Below, one piece after another: positions 20,946 to 32,659 of a DNA stretch of 64,000 nt; positions within the stretch are counted from its first letter, which is position 1; each line of letters begins with the position of its first letter. Where the stretch lies: NCBI RefSeq assembly GCF_910592395.1, contig NC_088320.1, positions 6,014,001 through 6,078,000 of the forward strand, given 5' to 3'. The DNA comes from Lineus longissimus (Eukaryota > Nemertea > Pilidiophora > Heteronemertea > Lineidae). Position numbers and translations under genes: made by a program. Under the pieces are notes generated by a model. That model was not told the DNA's origin. It made no database searches and was given only the letters and a program-made list of their open reading frames with translations.

Positions 20946-22118
20946 ATGCCATTAAGAACACTATTTCGGTAAATAATTTCTGACTTTCCTACGTCTGAAT
21001 CAGACTGAACCAGGAATATCCCTTGGAATGGAATATAGAGTTCTGAATGTTGCGATATTTTATTTCGAGTAGCAGGGACAGTCACAGGGTGTCCCAAAAA
21101 ATTTTCAATTTTGGTTCAAGTAAATAAAGCGGTTAATATGATTCTCTTGATATTTTATTCCTGGTCATTTATCCTCTCTTTGATTTCCCTTCCAGGTACC
21201 TGGCAAATCATCCAGAGGTTATCAATAGAGTGAGTGAAATAGTTCGCACCAGTTCTCAGTGAGCCCAAGGCCAAGCTGAGCGAGTTATCAGGCAACAAAA
21301 AACAGGACCTAGAATTTTTAAATAGCCATGCCCTATGCAGTATCACTGCAGCGTAACATTTTGTTCAGAGCTCCGAGTGTTTATTTGACTTGAACATGAT
21401 ATAAATAAAGTTTTCAACGATTGTATATGCATACCAACCGCATGGATCAGATACTGTTGTCAAGGAGTAGGCCATGCACAGTATTTCTCTTGTTTGTATA
21501 TTTTGAAGTGCATTTCGGATTGTATTTACTGCGGGGAAATTTGGTGCGTTTATGACCCTTTTGGATGGAAAAAAAAACCTGGCAGTAACAGATGTCTGTT
21601 TTGCTTCTTCAGCTGGCCGAGTCATATCCTATCAGAAGAGCAGCACAACTCACTGCATATCTCATACATAGGTCAAAGGAAACAGGTTTGTAGATTATGC
21701 CACTCTCGGTTCTCTAAAGATTTTCTTCAAGGTAGGATGGTAATCTTGATATTCAAGAGGTTTTGCCAGTGTGCAATCAAAGGTAGGGCATGTAGGGTGG
21801 CAAGCAATTTAACGTAGTTTGGTTCTATAGAATATCTTTCCAAAATACTTGAGTAATGTAGGGTGGCTTCTTCCAAGGTGGGGTGGTAAGCTGCCAATGT
21901 AGGGCAACTCTGACACCTGATGTGTTTTTGATCGTAGGTCATGTCTCTTTTCAGGCCAAAGAAGTTTAGATGACTTCCTGAAATCCTCCACAACACGACA
22001 GATAAAGGAGCAGGCATCAGAAACAGGGAATAGTGTTCAGTCATTCAGTAAGACATTCACAGAGGAACTTAAAGATGGACTTCGAAAAATGAATGAAGAA
22101 ATCAAAAAACAGAAATGA
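20946..22118 (+). CDS. NCBP2AS2: NCBP2AS2-like small protein, four exons
   Basis: Four exons: 20946-20968, 21196-21229, 21613-21685, 21955-22118, all phase-consistent, 294 nt, 97 aa. The protein matches vertebrate NCBP2AS2 (HIAR, about 99 aa) along its length: an N-terminal Met-x-Leu-Arg...Leu stretch, HPEVINRL, the diagnostic (E)S-x-PIRRAAQLTA segment in exon 3, and F-x-x-(A/T)FT-(E/Q)EL-x-x-GLR near the C-terminus. In vertebrates the protein is small, linked to mitochondria and secretion, and poorly understood. An in-frame TGA lies at 20934-20936, supporting this start. A TATATAA-like sequence sits about 25 bp upstream. AATAAA motifs follow the stop (near 22387 and 22502). The human gene is, as I recall, intronless in its coding region; here it is split in four. 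I did not find NCBP2 itself on the opposite strand. Confidence 0.85.
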
Positions 22119-22539
22119 CGAAATCTGGATCTAGAAAGCTAATTGAATTGAATTCTGACTGTGATGTGCTTCTTGATTGTGGTGTTTGGACAGAGCTTCT
22201 GATGATTTATTCTTATCATTCGGCCCTTTGCTCCATGTGGATTTGCTCTCTACATGCCATGAGCAGTTTTATTTCATCTAAGGGAATTGTCTTTTCTGGT
22301 TGACCTGCGCGTCCTTGCCGCTACCATATCAACTGGTGGCCATTTATAGTCATTCCTTTGGTTATTAAATCAGTTTTGCCAGAGACTAATAAAATCCTGC
22401 TCTATACGGTCGCGATGCAAACTTCATGCTCTACAATACATGTATTTTGTTCATACGATGCAGAAAATGTAAATAGAGTGTACAAAGAATATTGTAATTT
22501 AAATAAAATTCAATGGTTTCTAGTCTCTAGTTGTCTCTC

Positions 22540-24930
22540 TCTGAATGTCCTTCCCTGTCCTCTGACTGCCCTCGCACAATCTCAGTCATCGACTGCTAAC
22601 GTTCTCCATCTCCTGATGTCACTGAACATCCTCCATCATCGTCACCCGTTTCTGAATGTCCTGCATTCTCAAGCTCGTGGCAATCTGTACACATCCTCTG
22701 TGACGGCAGTAAGTTGATAGTGATCATCGTTTTAATTTGGGTGCGTCCTCCATCGTTTCTCAATGGCCTCTAACATCTTCAGTACTCTTTGAATGTCTGC
22801 CATAATATTGAGTCCTCCCTGTACATTCTCCAGTCGTCTCGAAAAACATTTTCCTCCACCTTCAGTTGTCTCTGAATTGAAAGCCCTCCATCATCCTTGA
22901 CATTCTCTGAATGCCCTCCATCGTCATTAGCCGTATCTAGCTACAATGTCAGTCTGTGAACGCCCTCCGTCATCTAAGCCATCTCTAACTAAGATGTCTA
23001 CCATAATCTTTAACCGTCCCTGACTGTCCTCTGTCTTCTCTAAATGCCCTCCATCATCTGGCTGTCTACCATCATCTGTAACTGTCTCCGATTGTCCCCA
23101 GTCTGCTTCGTTCACTTCGAATGTCCTCACGAGCGCAAGAATAGATAGATAGATAGATAGATAGAATTAGCATTTCTATAGCGCCCCATATCACTGTCGC
23201 AATGTTCTGTGGCGCTCCCCACCTAGTTTGAATCACACCCCGAAATAGTCTCGAAATAGAAATGTCTTTAGAGAACTTTTGAATGTGGCCAATGAGGTCT
23301 CTTGTCGCAGTGTGGCGTCCAAAGTGTTCCACATTTGGGGAGCAAGAATCTCGAATGCTCTCCCACCAAACGTTTTGAGTCTATATGTTGGCTGAGTTAT
23401 AATATCCTGCGACCCTGATCTTAGTGGCCGGGTTGGCACGTAGGGAGTGATGAGGCTGCAAAGGTACCCGGGGGCTGTGCCATGTATCGCTCCGTAGACC
23501 AGGACCAACAACTTGTAAATCATTCTTTGCTCCACCGGCAGCCAGTGCAATTCCTTCAGGACAGGCGTGATGTGATCAGAGCGCCTAGTTCTGGTAACAA
23601 GTCTGGCTGCACGGTTTTGGACAAGTTGAAGTCTGGCCACGGATGACTGACTGCAGCCAGCAAGGCTGCTATTACAGTAGTCGAGGCGAGAAAGGACCAT
23701 CGCCCGAGTCAGGCACCCAGCAGCTTCATCAGTCAACTCTTTTCTTACTCTGCCAATGTTGCGCAGGTGATAAGAACACACACGGACGATGTTGCTCACA
23801 TGGGCGTCCATAGAGAGGGACGAGTCAAAAAGAATGGGAGGGGGCGATCGACCCCCCTTTGAGGGAAAAATCTTTGACCGGGAAGTCCCCTGTGCTGAGA
23901 GAAATAGTAAAAAGGAGACAGCAAAAATCCCTTAGTCCATCTCTCGGGCACAACGAACTCACCTCTAGAAATTGTGGTTCCGCCTAGGTGCCGTCTTCGA
24001 ATGTCCTCCGTACGGTCCTCACTCGTCTTTGAATGTCTGTTGCATCATCTTCAGTTGCCTCAGAATATCCTTTGCCCGCTTTAATAGACATCTGTACCTG
24101 TCCTCTGTACCTGATTCTGCGGCAATGAAGGAAAGACGATCAGGATTGCGAAATGGCCGGCATAGGAGTCCAGTCCTCTGTCGCCTTCAGTTGGTTGTCT
24201 ATCATCGTCGCCTGACAGCATTCTTGAAGCTTTGAGCCGTATGAATGACATTCTCATGCATCTCAGAACGATCTCCGCCACTTTCAGTCATCCCTGATCG
24301 TCTTCTGCCATATCTGAATGACTTCTGTAATCTTCAGTTGTCTCGTAATGTCCTCATTGTCCTTAGCCATCTCTGAATAGTTTATGTCGCTATCTATTGT
24401 TTCCGAATTCCTCCGTCATATTTAGCCATCTATGAATGTCTTCCGTCGTTTCAGTCGTCTCTGAACGTGTTAAGATGTCACTGAATGACATTTATCACAT
24501 TTAGTCGTATCTGAATGTACTCTGTCATCTTCAGTCGGCTCTGAATGTCCCCGTCGCCTTTAGTCATATCTGAATGTCTTCTGTCGTCTTCAGTCGCCTT
24601 TGAAAGTCCCCGTCGCCTTTAGTCATTTCTGAATGTCGCCTTAAGCAGTCTCTGAATGTATTCTGTCATCTGAAAGTCGTCTCTGAAAGTCACCGTCGCC
24701 TTTAGTCATATCTGAATGTCGTCGCAACGGGACAACTTGAGCGCGGCAGTGCGTACCGTCTCAGAATGTCTTCTATCATTCCTGTCCTCACGTGTTCTGA
24801 TCTCTATGAAGATGGTCTGTCACCTCGTCGTAAATGATCGTCTATTGATCGCCGTCTTCAGTTGTCTCAGAATGCCTTCGCCCTTGGATGGCCACCGTCG
24901 GCTTCGGCCGTCTCTGATGGTCCTCCGTCC
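22540..24930. repeat. Degenerate ~30-bp satellite array, split by a LINE
   Basis: Tens of imperfect copies of a unit of about 30 bp built on TCTGAATGTCCTCTGTCATC followed by TTCAGTCGTC-like sequence. It runs from about 22540 to 23130 and resumes at about 23985 to 24930. Neighbouring units alternate in type (CCGTCGCCTTTAGTCAT against TCTGTCGTCTTCAGTCG), hinting at a 60-bp higher-order unit near 24.5-24.7 kb. The short reading frames across it are not gene-like. Confidence 0.85.
23140..23832 (-). mobile_element. CR1/L2-group LINE, 5'-truncated 3' end
   Basis: The minus strand encodes the C-terminal end of a non-LTR reverse transcriptase, open from about 23832 to the stop at 23233, with the family landmarks FDSSLSM, DYCNSSLAG, LQLVQNRAARLV, HITPVLKELHWLPV, Y-K-L-L-V-L-V-Y, APGYL, LRS, FGGRAFEILAP, MWNTL and FKSSLKTFLF. 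A short 3' UTR ends in a (GATA)n/(TATC)n tail at 23140-23165, the microsatellite end expected of this clade. The frame is unbroken, so the copy may be fairly young, but it lacks endonuclease and most of the RT and cannot move itself. Confidence 0.9.
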
Positions 24931-25316
24931 TCTCCTGTCATTTCCAGCTATGATTAATTCTAAGGGATGTCAAAGGGGGCATTTTGATGCGATTGATTTC
25001 TACCTCATGTTGGCCTAAGCCACAGAGACTCCACATTGCCTTATCCGTGATGAGGACGTTCTTGAGGAGTTCGAATGAGATTATCCGGTTCAAAAGTGCT
25101 GTAAAACCAGATAGGGTCCGTCCCGACTTTTTCCAAAACATCATCCTAAACTAATTTTGATGCTTGCTTGTGCTGGTGGAGACATACACTTGTGGCAGGG
25201 CTGTGTCTTATCATCTTATCTGTGTTTGCCAAAATAGGCGTGTAAACTATCACCGAGTTTTGGCAGACGACACAACAAACCCAAAAGCCACGTGCTTTTG
25301 TTTTGATTTTCGCAAA

Positions 25317-25405
25317 GGCGGAAGTAAAGCGGAAGCGAACAAGTGCGCATGTCAGAGTACTCGGGTTCTGCACATGCGCAGCATAGAAAATAAGGCCATT
25401 TTGAA
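25317..25405 (+). promoter_or_regulatory. TATA-less promoter of the AGAP gene (ETS, NRF1, YY1-like motifs)
   Basis: Upstream of the AGAP start codon lie two GCGGAAG ETS-type motifs (about 25318 and 25330), two NRF1-type TGCGCA cores (about 25344 and in CACATGCGCAG at 25371-25381), and a GCCATTTT YY1-type motif (reverse) at about 25395. This cluster is typical of housekeeping promoters in animals. It is an inference from motifs; no transcription start was seen. Confidence 0.5.
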
Positions 25406-25504
25406 AATTTTCATGAATTTCTGTGACAAAACTATGGCTAAAACTCGTCGATCTGTGAGATAATTCAGGCAAGGAGCCCGCTAGAACAAGGATAGGTCGC
25501 AAGT

Positions 25505-25679
25505 ATGACGGCCAGAGGGTATATCCACCCACAAAGTAATATATCCCTTGCCATACGGCAGGAGATCCAGCGCTTTGAAAGTGTCCACCCTAGCATTTAC
25601 GCCATCTACGATTTGATAGAGGCGATTCCCGATCAAAATCTGCAAGATCAGATTCGGGATCACGTTGTTTGCATAGAAG
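25505..25679 (+). CDS. AGAP: AGAP (centaurin-gamma) ArfGAP, first coding exon
   Basis: This exon encodes the first 58 residues. The stretch [21 protein letters not shown] followed by LIEAIP...[13 protein letters not shown] closely matches the N-terminus of animal AGAP1-type proteins ([24 protein letters not shown]...QIREHVIAIE). AGAPs are GTPase-like, PH, ArfGAP and ankyrin proteins acting on Arf GTPases at endosomes. An in-frame TAG at 25493-25495 fixes the start. The exon ends GAAG|GTGAGT in phase 1, which fits the next codon (Asp in vertebrates). None of the downstream domains (GTPase-like, PH, ArfGAP, ANK) is visible in the window, so the gene must continue beyond 64000. Confidence 0.87.
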
Positions 25680-25844
25680 GTGAGTTCCTGTCCTTTCGTT
25701 TCATAGCATGGGTTCATTCATGTTGGTATCCTTTGTTAAATAAACTCCATTTCGACGCCTGCAACGCCCAGTTTTTGGCGGAAATGCCAAAATGGCGGTA
25801 GTGTTTACATCCTGAAATTCCCTTTAAATTACAGTTACACTCAC

Positions 25845-26085
25845 TGTGTAGTGGTGTAGGCCTACATGTAATAATGTACATCATTACATGTACTATAGGC
25901 TTTTACAAATGTTGTCTATGTACTGTGTAGTGGTGTAGGCCTACATGTACGTCATGACATGTACTATTGGCTTTTACAAATGCGGTGTATGTACTGTGTA
26001 GTGGTGTGTAGCCTATGTACGTGTAATGATGTACATCATTACATGTACATAGGCTTTTACAAACGTTGTGTATGACTGTGTATGT
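25845..26085. repeat. Three-copy tandem repeat with long palindromes
   Basis: Three units of about 70-80 bp share CTGTGTAGTGGTGTAGGCCTACATGTA-type left halves and GGCTTTTACAAA right halves. Each contains an inverted repeat. The third, at 26010-26055, is a 46-bp palindrome with a single mismatched pair and a perfect 22-bp core (26022-26043). Could form hairpins or cruciforms. Confidence 0.8.
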
Positions 26086-27384
26086 ACTTGTTACAATAGT
26101 GAATGAATACATGCCTACATGATACATGAATGAACATAATTCATCATTCAGCATAGCCTCTTGACAAAGATATGACAAGGTACATCATGACGCAGGACCA
26201 GTATTGTAGGCTGAATGGTTGTACTTGTAAAATAGAAAAGGTAGAGACAAGTTACCAGACAGTTTGCTGTATACTGCCATCTTGAGCGGCCAGGAGATTG
26301 CAGAGGCAACTGCAGGGTCCACCACACTGGGCCAATATTCATATTGTGATCTTAGACAAGATGATGACTGGCTGAGCCGATGAGGGGAAGATCTGAAAGA
26401 ACATCACAATGTCAATGAATCGAGAGGCCACAAAGCCAGATGTGGTCCAACTGCATTCATCCTTCAGATATGAGAAATTTTTGAGTGACTTCGTACTGAA
26501 AACGTTTCCTACTTTTCCTGCATTTTGACTTTAGGGGTCTTTCGAGACTTTGACTGGTGTTTCTGTGTTGTTACACGTATTTCCCAACCTGAGGTGCCCT
26601 AAATCTTTTTGTAGATGTACATTACATTACATACTTGTAGTGTACAAGTATGTCATTGCAGAGGGCATGTATCATGTATGTTTCAACCAGATGCAGAATT
26701 GTATGCTATTGCAAGGTCAACTTCCCATCCAATAACCCATGTCTGCACACATCGCAAGGCATTTCCTGTAATTAGAATGTAACACATTTACATAAGTGGA
26801 AGCATGGGCCACTATCAGATCAAGTAATTAGTAAACCTATGTCGAATGACCAACCTACATGACATAAAATGTCGTGTGATGGATACTAACTACATGTATA
26901 GTGTATATTATAGCTGTTGAATAGACATTTTCATATCTCGTACTGGTGGTGGTAATAGTTTTATCATTCATTGACCTAGGCCTTGGGTTGGATATAAACT
27001 AAATCAGCTTCCGATCTTTTCCCAACATTGCCTGAAATTAGTGAAAAGATTAGTGGTTCTTTATATGTTGTTGTATGTAGTCAGGTATAATCAACCGGAA
27101 CCCCAAGAAGGCTGATCTGCATCTTTGAAAAGTGCATGAAAACAAGTTATGAGGCAGAAGTGGAATGCATTGCTATGAACCATACAGCTACAAATACATC
27201 TTAGTGAATGATTTGTAAACATGAGCTGGTGGAATTCTTCCTGGATGACTGATGCCTGCAATGAACTGGCCTAATTATGGCTGCCTGGGACTATAAATAG
27301 AGGTCTGGTAGTTCTGTATTCCTGAGTATGTACAATGTACCACTGGTCTTTCTTTTTACCCCGGCATGCACGAGGTCTTTGCAG

Positions 27385-27405
27385 TCTGAGGGGGGGGGGG
27401 GGGTC
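27385..27405. repeat. Poly(G) tract
   Basis: A run of 14 or so G, interrupted at its left by one A. It may be length-variable. Confidence 0.85.
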
Positions 27406-27928
27406 AACATGATATAAGATCAGTACAATTCAAAGGAAGTCTACTCCGACAGTTATTCATATTGTAGAGTTATCTACACTGTTTTGCGTGAGAATGACAA
27501 TTGGACTGGGAGGGAGACTGCAGGCCTTGCCAGACTCCCAGTCCCATGAGGGCAAATTATAAAAAATGAATCACAGTTTTCACAAGTTTTGCAAATGGAA
27601 GACCAATAAACGCACTGCTTTGTCATTTGCAATAGCATATCGAATAGACAGTCTCGTCGCCACGGAAGCTATTGACTTCTCTTTAGCTGTCTGGTGTGTC
27701 ATGGAAAACTGTAAATCCTTGGCTAGAAAATTCCTTGTCAAATAAAATGATTTATTTGCAATTCGCCTGTCATTGGTGTACAAAGGTTGGCGATTTGACG
27801 AGAACTGTCTCCAGCTTTATGGACACCATGCACATCTACATGTATTTGTCTAGAGATTGGTGGTGGAAGTATGGTTGAAATATTTTCAGCTTGCCGATAA
27901 AAATGGCTCAGTAAACATGGTTTCAATA

Positions 27929-28109
27929 CTGTAGACCCTCTATTACGGACACTCTCGGGACTAACAGGTGCTGTCATTTTAAAATAAAAAAGGTCTCCTT
28001 ATTAGAGAGTTAAAACTGAATAGAAACGGCCAATTTGGGACCAAGCATAGTGTCCTTAATAGAGAGGTTGTCCTTAATAGAGAGGTGTCCGCTAAGGGAA
28101 GTTCCACTG
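27929..28109. mobile_element. Pogo-like MITE (181 bp)
   Basis: Flanked by TA on both sides (27927-27928, 28110-28111). The left end (CTGTAGACCCTCTATTACGG) and the reverse complement of the right end (CAGTGGAACTTCCCTTAGCGG) form an imperfect terminal inverted repeat of about 28 bp, continuing GACAC. CAGTGGAAC at a TA target is typical of pogo-like Tc1/mariner elements. No transposase is encoded. Confidence 0.6.
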
Positions 28110-28819
28110 TACATGTACATACTGACTGCTGTACATGTATAGAGATGTGTGACAACATGGTACCAGTATGAAAAGTTGATTTATTTGTAAATATTCGTAG
28201 ATGGGGGCATCCCGGGACATTGTATTTATTTATCCCCGGATCCAGCTGCATTCATGTCAGAACTTGCAACTATTTTTTTCAGAAATCCAACTTCATGCCT
28301 GTTGAGTCGGTTGTAAAAATTTTCCGATTTGCTCTTGGTCGTCTCAACATTGTCAATTGCTCCAACACGCAATGTACATTACACTAAATAATGTACATCT
28401 TTTATAGTACAGCGTTTAGTGTTGATCCGCAAATGTGGCATCATGTCGCAATAGTCTAGCACAGAGCTCTCTGATCAATAGAGCCTGACATTCATAACGC
28501 GGAAAATAAGACATCATATCGTGATGCTGAATGATATTTATTTTTAGACCGGTTAGATTTATAGGTGGGAATTTTTATCTTGGTTTTGGTTTGAAGACAT
28601 CTGGTCGCTATCATCAATCAAATAATGCCATGCCTGAGGGCAGCACTGTAGAACTAGGAGGCCTAGGCTGATCTATTTCCCTTTGAACAAGGTTGAGATA
28701 TTCACGATATACATACATGTAGGTCTACAACAATTGTTACCGTGGATACAGTGTGTTCCTGATGAAAATGTTGTGGTAAGCGGAATGGCAGGAGTAGTAC
28801 TGCTACAGTGCTACTGGAC

Positions 28820-28852
28820 ATCTTCGCTTGTGACTTTGGGCAAGTCACTTCA
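28820..28852 (+). repeat. CORE-like motif (GACTTTGGGCAAGTCACTT)
   Basis: Carries a version of the motif found in the core of MIR/CORE-SINEs and some L2 3' ends. No clear tRNA-like head is seen nearby, so it is probably a small relic. Confidence 0.35.
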
Positions 28853-29187
28853 AAGGTGGATTCAGGCCATGGTTGTTTTCGGGAGAGTTCTTGCTGACCC
28901 ACTGGTGGTGTTGCCCTACCCTGGTACAGTGGTAGTGACGTATTGCCTGTGTTGCAGCATTGCTTCTGGCCAGCAGCCGCTGTCACATTGAGCACTGGTA
29001 CATCTGGCCTATCACACCATACATCCTTATAACCAGGCGTAGAAGGATTCTATGTATTAACCCGCTTCTCCCCATGTTCATGTAGAAATATACACTACAT
29101 GTAGTAGATTATAAAGCACTGCTTGGTGTACTAAGATCAACTGACTTACTGAGTGGGGTCTATGAATAGCATGTCTGGAATAGGGAG

Positions 29188-29477
29188 ATCAATACTGCCT
29201 CTAATAAACTGCTGCTGATACTAAGAAACATCATCAATACTGCCTCTAATAAACTGCTGCTGTTATCAAGAAACATCATCAATACTGCCTCTAATAAACT
29301 GCTGCTGGTACCAAAAAACATCATCAATACTGCCTCTAATAAACTGCTGATGGTACCAAAAAACATCATCAATACTGCCTCTAATAAACTGCTGCTGGTA
29401 CCAAGAAACATCATCGACATCAATACTGCCTCTAATAAACTGCTGCTGCAGTGCTGGTACCACGAAAAAACATCGTC
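29188..29477. repeat. 45-bp minisatellite, six copies
   Basis: Units start at 29188, 29233, 29278, 29323, 29368 and 29419 and begin ATCAATACTGCCTCTAATAA. The first four are 45 bp, the fifth 51 bp and the sixth longer and degenerate. Because 45 is a multiple of three, the minus strand reads as a 15-residue repeat (SSSLLEAVLMMF...), but there is no sign this is a gene. Confidence 0.92.
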
Positions 29478-32400
29478 AGCATCGCAAAAAAATTCTACAT
29501 CTCCCGTTGCCTGTGAATTGCCTCATTTGCCTTCATCGAAGTTGGCATCTGATCTGATACTTTGCTGTGGTCATTTCGGTAGTTTACGGATAATGAATGT
29601 TTGTTTAGCGAAGAATATGTATGAAAATTACAGATGAGTGGTTGATACGTGTAATTGGGAGGTTTCGAGTTTAGTATGTGGATCCGGAATGATCTGCAGC
29701 ATCCTTATTTCAACGGTGCTCGTACCTATCCAGTGATATTACTAATTACCTGGTAATACAGGAATGGGTATTTGATCTTAACCCATTGAGCTTAGTTGAC
29801 GTCAATCTGAGTAAGTAAATCAAAGACAGGGTTATGTTGTACTTATGTAACCATGGTAATTCCACGAATTGAAGCTGAACTGAATGAAAAACCCTGTTGC
29901 CAAGGGTCAAGAACGTCCAAAAGATTTGCTCAAAAGATTCTAGTATTAGGCATTCCTTGACGAGTTCAATCAACTGAGCACTGAACATGCTTTGTGAAAA
30001 AGTAACTTGGATTACTTAAGGAAAAATACTAAATCGACCTCAGCTCATCTCAAAAACGTTACATCGAATGCTTGTTGTTTATTGCCAGGGAGGATCCTGG
30101 GAGATTTCAAGTGTCGTTGATCTTGATCCAGTGTGTTCTAATTGGACGATTTGTCGTGATGTGTGGCATGCTCATTTGTCAAAAAGAGCGACGCGAGAAC
30201 TGTTTATAAGACGCACAGTAAATTTTCATCAAATCGAGTATCTTTCTGCAGATCCATGGGGTTAGTTTTTGATTGGTGTTTTGGTGAGAGCTTTCTATAA
30301 ACTTTTATATGTACATTGCAACTAAAAATGGCGGTCATGAGTATATTAGTTTAGTTTGTGATGGACTCTACCTCTGGCCCGAGACAGAGTCACGACACCA
30401 ATAAACACAATGCCTAAACCGTAGAAAAATGCTCATTTGGCCTTGAATGAGGAATACACTGCGGAGACGTAAAACACTTCCAAATGCATGAGAAAGGCTG
30501 AAGAAGAAGAAATTGTGAAAAATACATCCAACCTTGTTGCTTCATTCCCTCGGCTGACTCACACCAAGATGATATAATTATCTGTCGAGACCTTCCAATC
30601 AATCCACTAATGGGTCTATAATTTCACTAAATGTTTGCTGTCTTATCGAATAATCTTTATAAAATAATCATGAAAATTTAACCCTCTTCAACTCGTGTTC
30701 CATAGAATGCAAAATATCCAACATCAGATGAAAGATCATCATCGAGAGGAACTGTGATCTCATCTCAGCAATTCAACTTGATAAATTTTCAGACACATTA
30801 TGAATACTATCAGAATGGATAATGTAGTTCATGTACATACATGATGACACCACATCTTTGAATAGCATGCGTGCCCTAGATGAACTGCATTATATTAGGA
30901 AAATATTTCCTCTGGTTTTGCTACAGATGCTAGATGAAATGCATTGTATTGTATTTGCCCTGGAGTATCAAAAGTATTTTCCTCGGGTCTTACTGAAATT
31001 TCAATACATAAATTGTATGTTTCATCAAGGTTAAAAAACAGGATCAAATTTTCAAATATCGGAGAACGCATCTCGCGAAAGCGCTGCTGCATGGGCATAG
31101 GCAGGTTCACACGAATGAAAAGTAGTGTACAATGGTCAGTGTAGGCCTTCTACTTGTGCATGTAATTCTGCCCTCAATGTGTACTGAAGGAATGCATGCA
31201 GTGCAGCTTAAAATCGTATGTATTGTTCATTTATTTCGATATGCCAAAGGTTGTTCTGACAAGATTCTTTCACATTCATCTGACACTTTTGTATCATCAA
31301 TATTTTTAGATGTGAGAAATTGAATGCTACACAGATCTGTGGGCGGAGCCTACATCTTCGGTCGATCTATTTCAAGACAGAATTTCAGCGTTCATTCAGC
31401 TTGAAATGTCACCGAATTTGTTTGTGTTAGCTTTAGCGTTTTTTTGGATCGACATGTATGAATATATAGATTCGCTAAAGGAAACATGATACATGTGATA
31501 AGCATGTGCCTTGAGAGAACATATAACGTCAATCAATATAACGTGAATGTTATCAGCAAGAGGATGCACTGCTTGGATCATTGGGATGAAACACAACATT
31601 GCAGTGCCCTTGGCGAGAGTTGGCATTCAGTATGTCAACACTAGGCTGTGTGGCAATGAGAAGAGTGTTGCCATGAGCTGGTTTCATTCACAATCCAGGA
31701 GTAATGTATTGCCCTGAAAGATGTTATGTAGCTGAAGTTCAAATATCAAAATGCCCTCCGATCGTGTATCATTGAAATGTGTCCGGGTGTACATACAGGT
31801 TAGCCGTACATACATACACTACTATAGAACATTCTGATTCTGAACTTTGGTGATTGAGCAGAAGCGTAATTTGGCCAACTGCAAAATCGTTGTCGATTTG
31901 AACATGAGTATGTAACCCTTCACTGATCAACAAACACTGTTGCTGCAGCAATCCTCGCCATGGCCAGGCTGCCTCCTCATGATTACAATGATGATTTTCA
32001 CAGCTTGCAGTCATTGTGGCGGTTGGAGCCAGCAGTCTTCTTCACTTACTAAGCCAGCGATAGATTCGGTTACTGAATACATAAAATAGGTGATTTATTT
32101 CTGCTGAGGTGAGTTGGAAACTAAAAAAAGTCACATCCGCTCGCGTAGATTGTTCATCTTTTAGTCATTGGGAGAGGTACTGAGGTAGAACTTGGTAATG
32201 TTCAATTTTAACCTGAACCAGATATTCCAGTCCATTCCTTTCTTCTGGCTTCTTCCTCTTGGCCGAGTTCTTTCTGTTGATAAGAGCTTTGTTGCATGCA
32301 TGCCACATTCAGTGGGACGATATCTGGTTATTGGCTGCTTCAGAAAAATGGTCGTCTTTCGTTTATTGCCAGAGCTGAGGTGTTGAGGAGTAAGGGGAGG

Positions 32401-32659
32401 GGGTGAGGGTCTAATGAGGTATTCCGGTGACTATTATGCACTGTTATACAAGTAGGACTGAGTTGTGCTTCATTCAAATATAAATTATTCCTCGTCTTTA
32501 CAAGAAACTTCTTCCCAAGTCGTGACTGCGGTAAAGAGAAGAAATACAGTTTCTCTCCACTTACCCGCTTACTCTTGAATTGGGTGTTTGGCCCGTTTTG
32601 GAGTGGACCATGGAAAGATTTGGTGCCAAGTATCATGTTCAACACATAGATTTCTTTAT

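Noticed and set aside
22358-22717. 119-codon plus-strand frame 3' of the NCBP2AS2-like gene
   Set aside because: Extends into the degenerate satellite and overlaps poly(A)-like sites; it is not gene-like.
25845-26085. CRISPR-like array
   Set aside because: Only three diverged copies, no unique spacers, and the genome is animal.
27290-27305. TATAAATAG as an alternative AGAP promoter (also TATAAAAG near 45264)
   Set aside because: A lone TATA-like word in AT-rich DNA with no downstream exon.
29160-29423. 87-codon minus-strand repeat protein
   Set aside because: Produced by the 45-bp minisatellite being a multiple of three.
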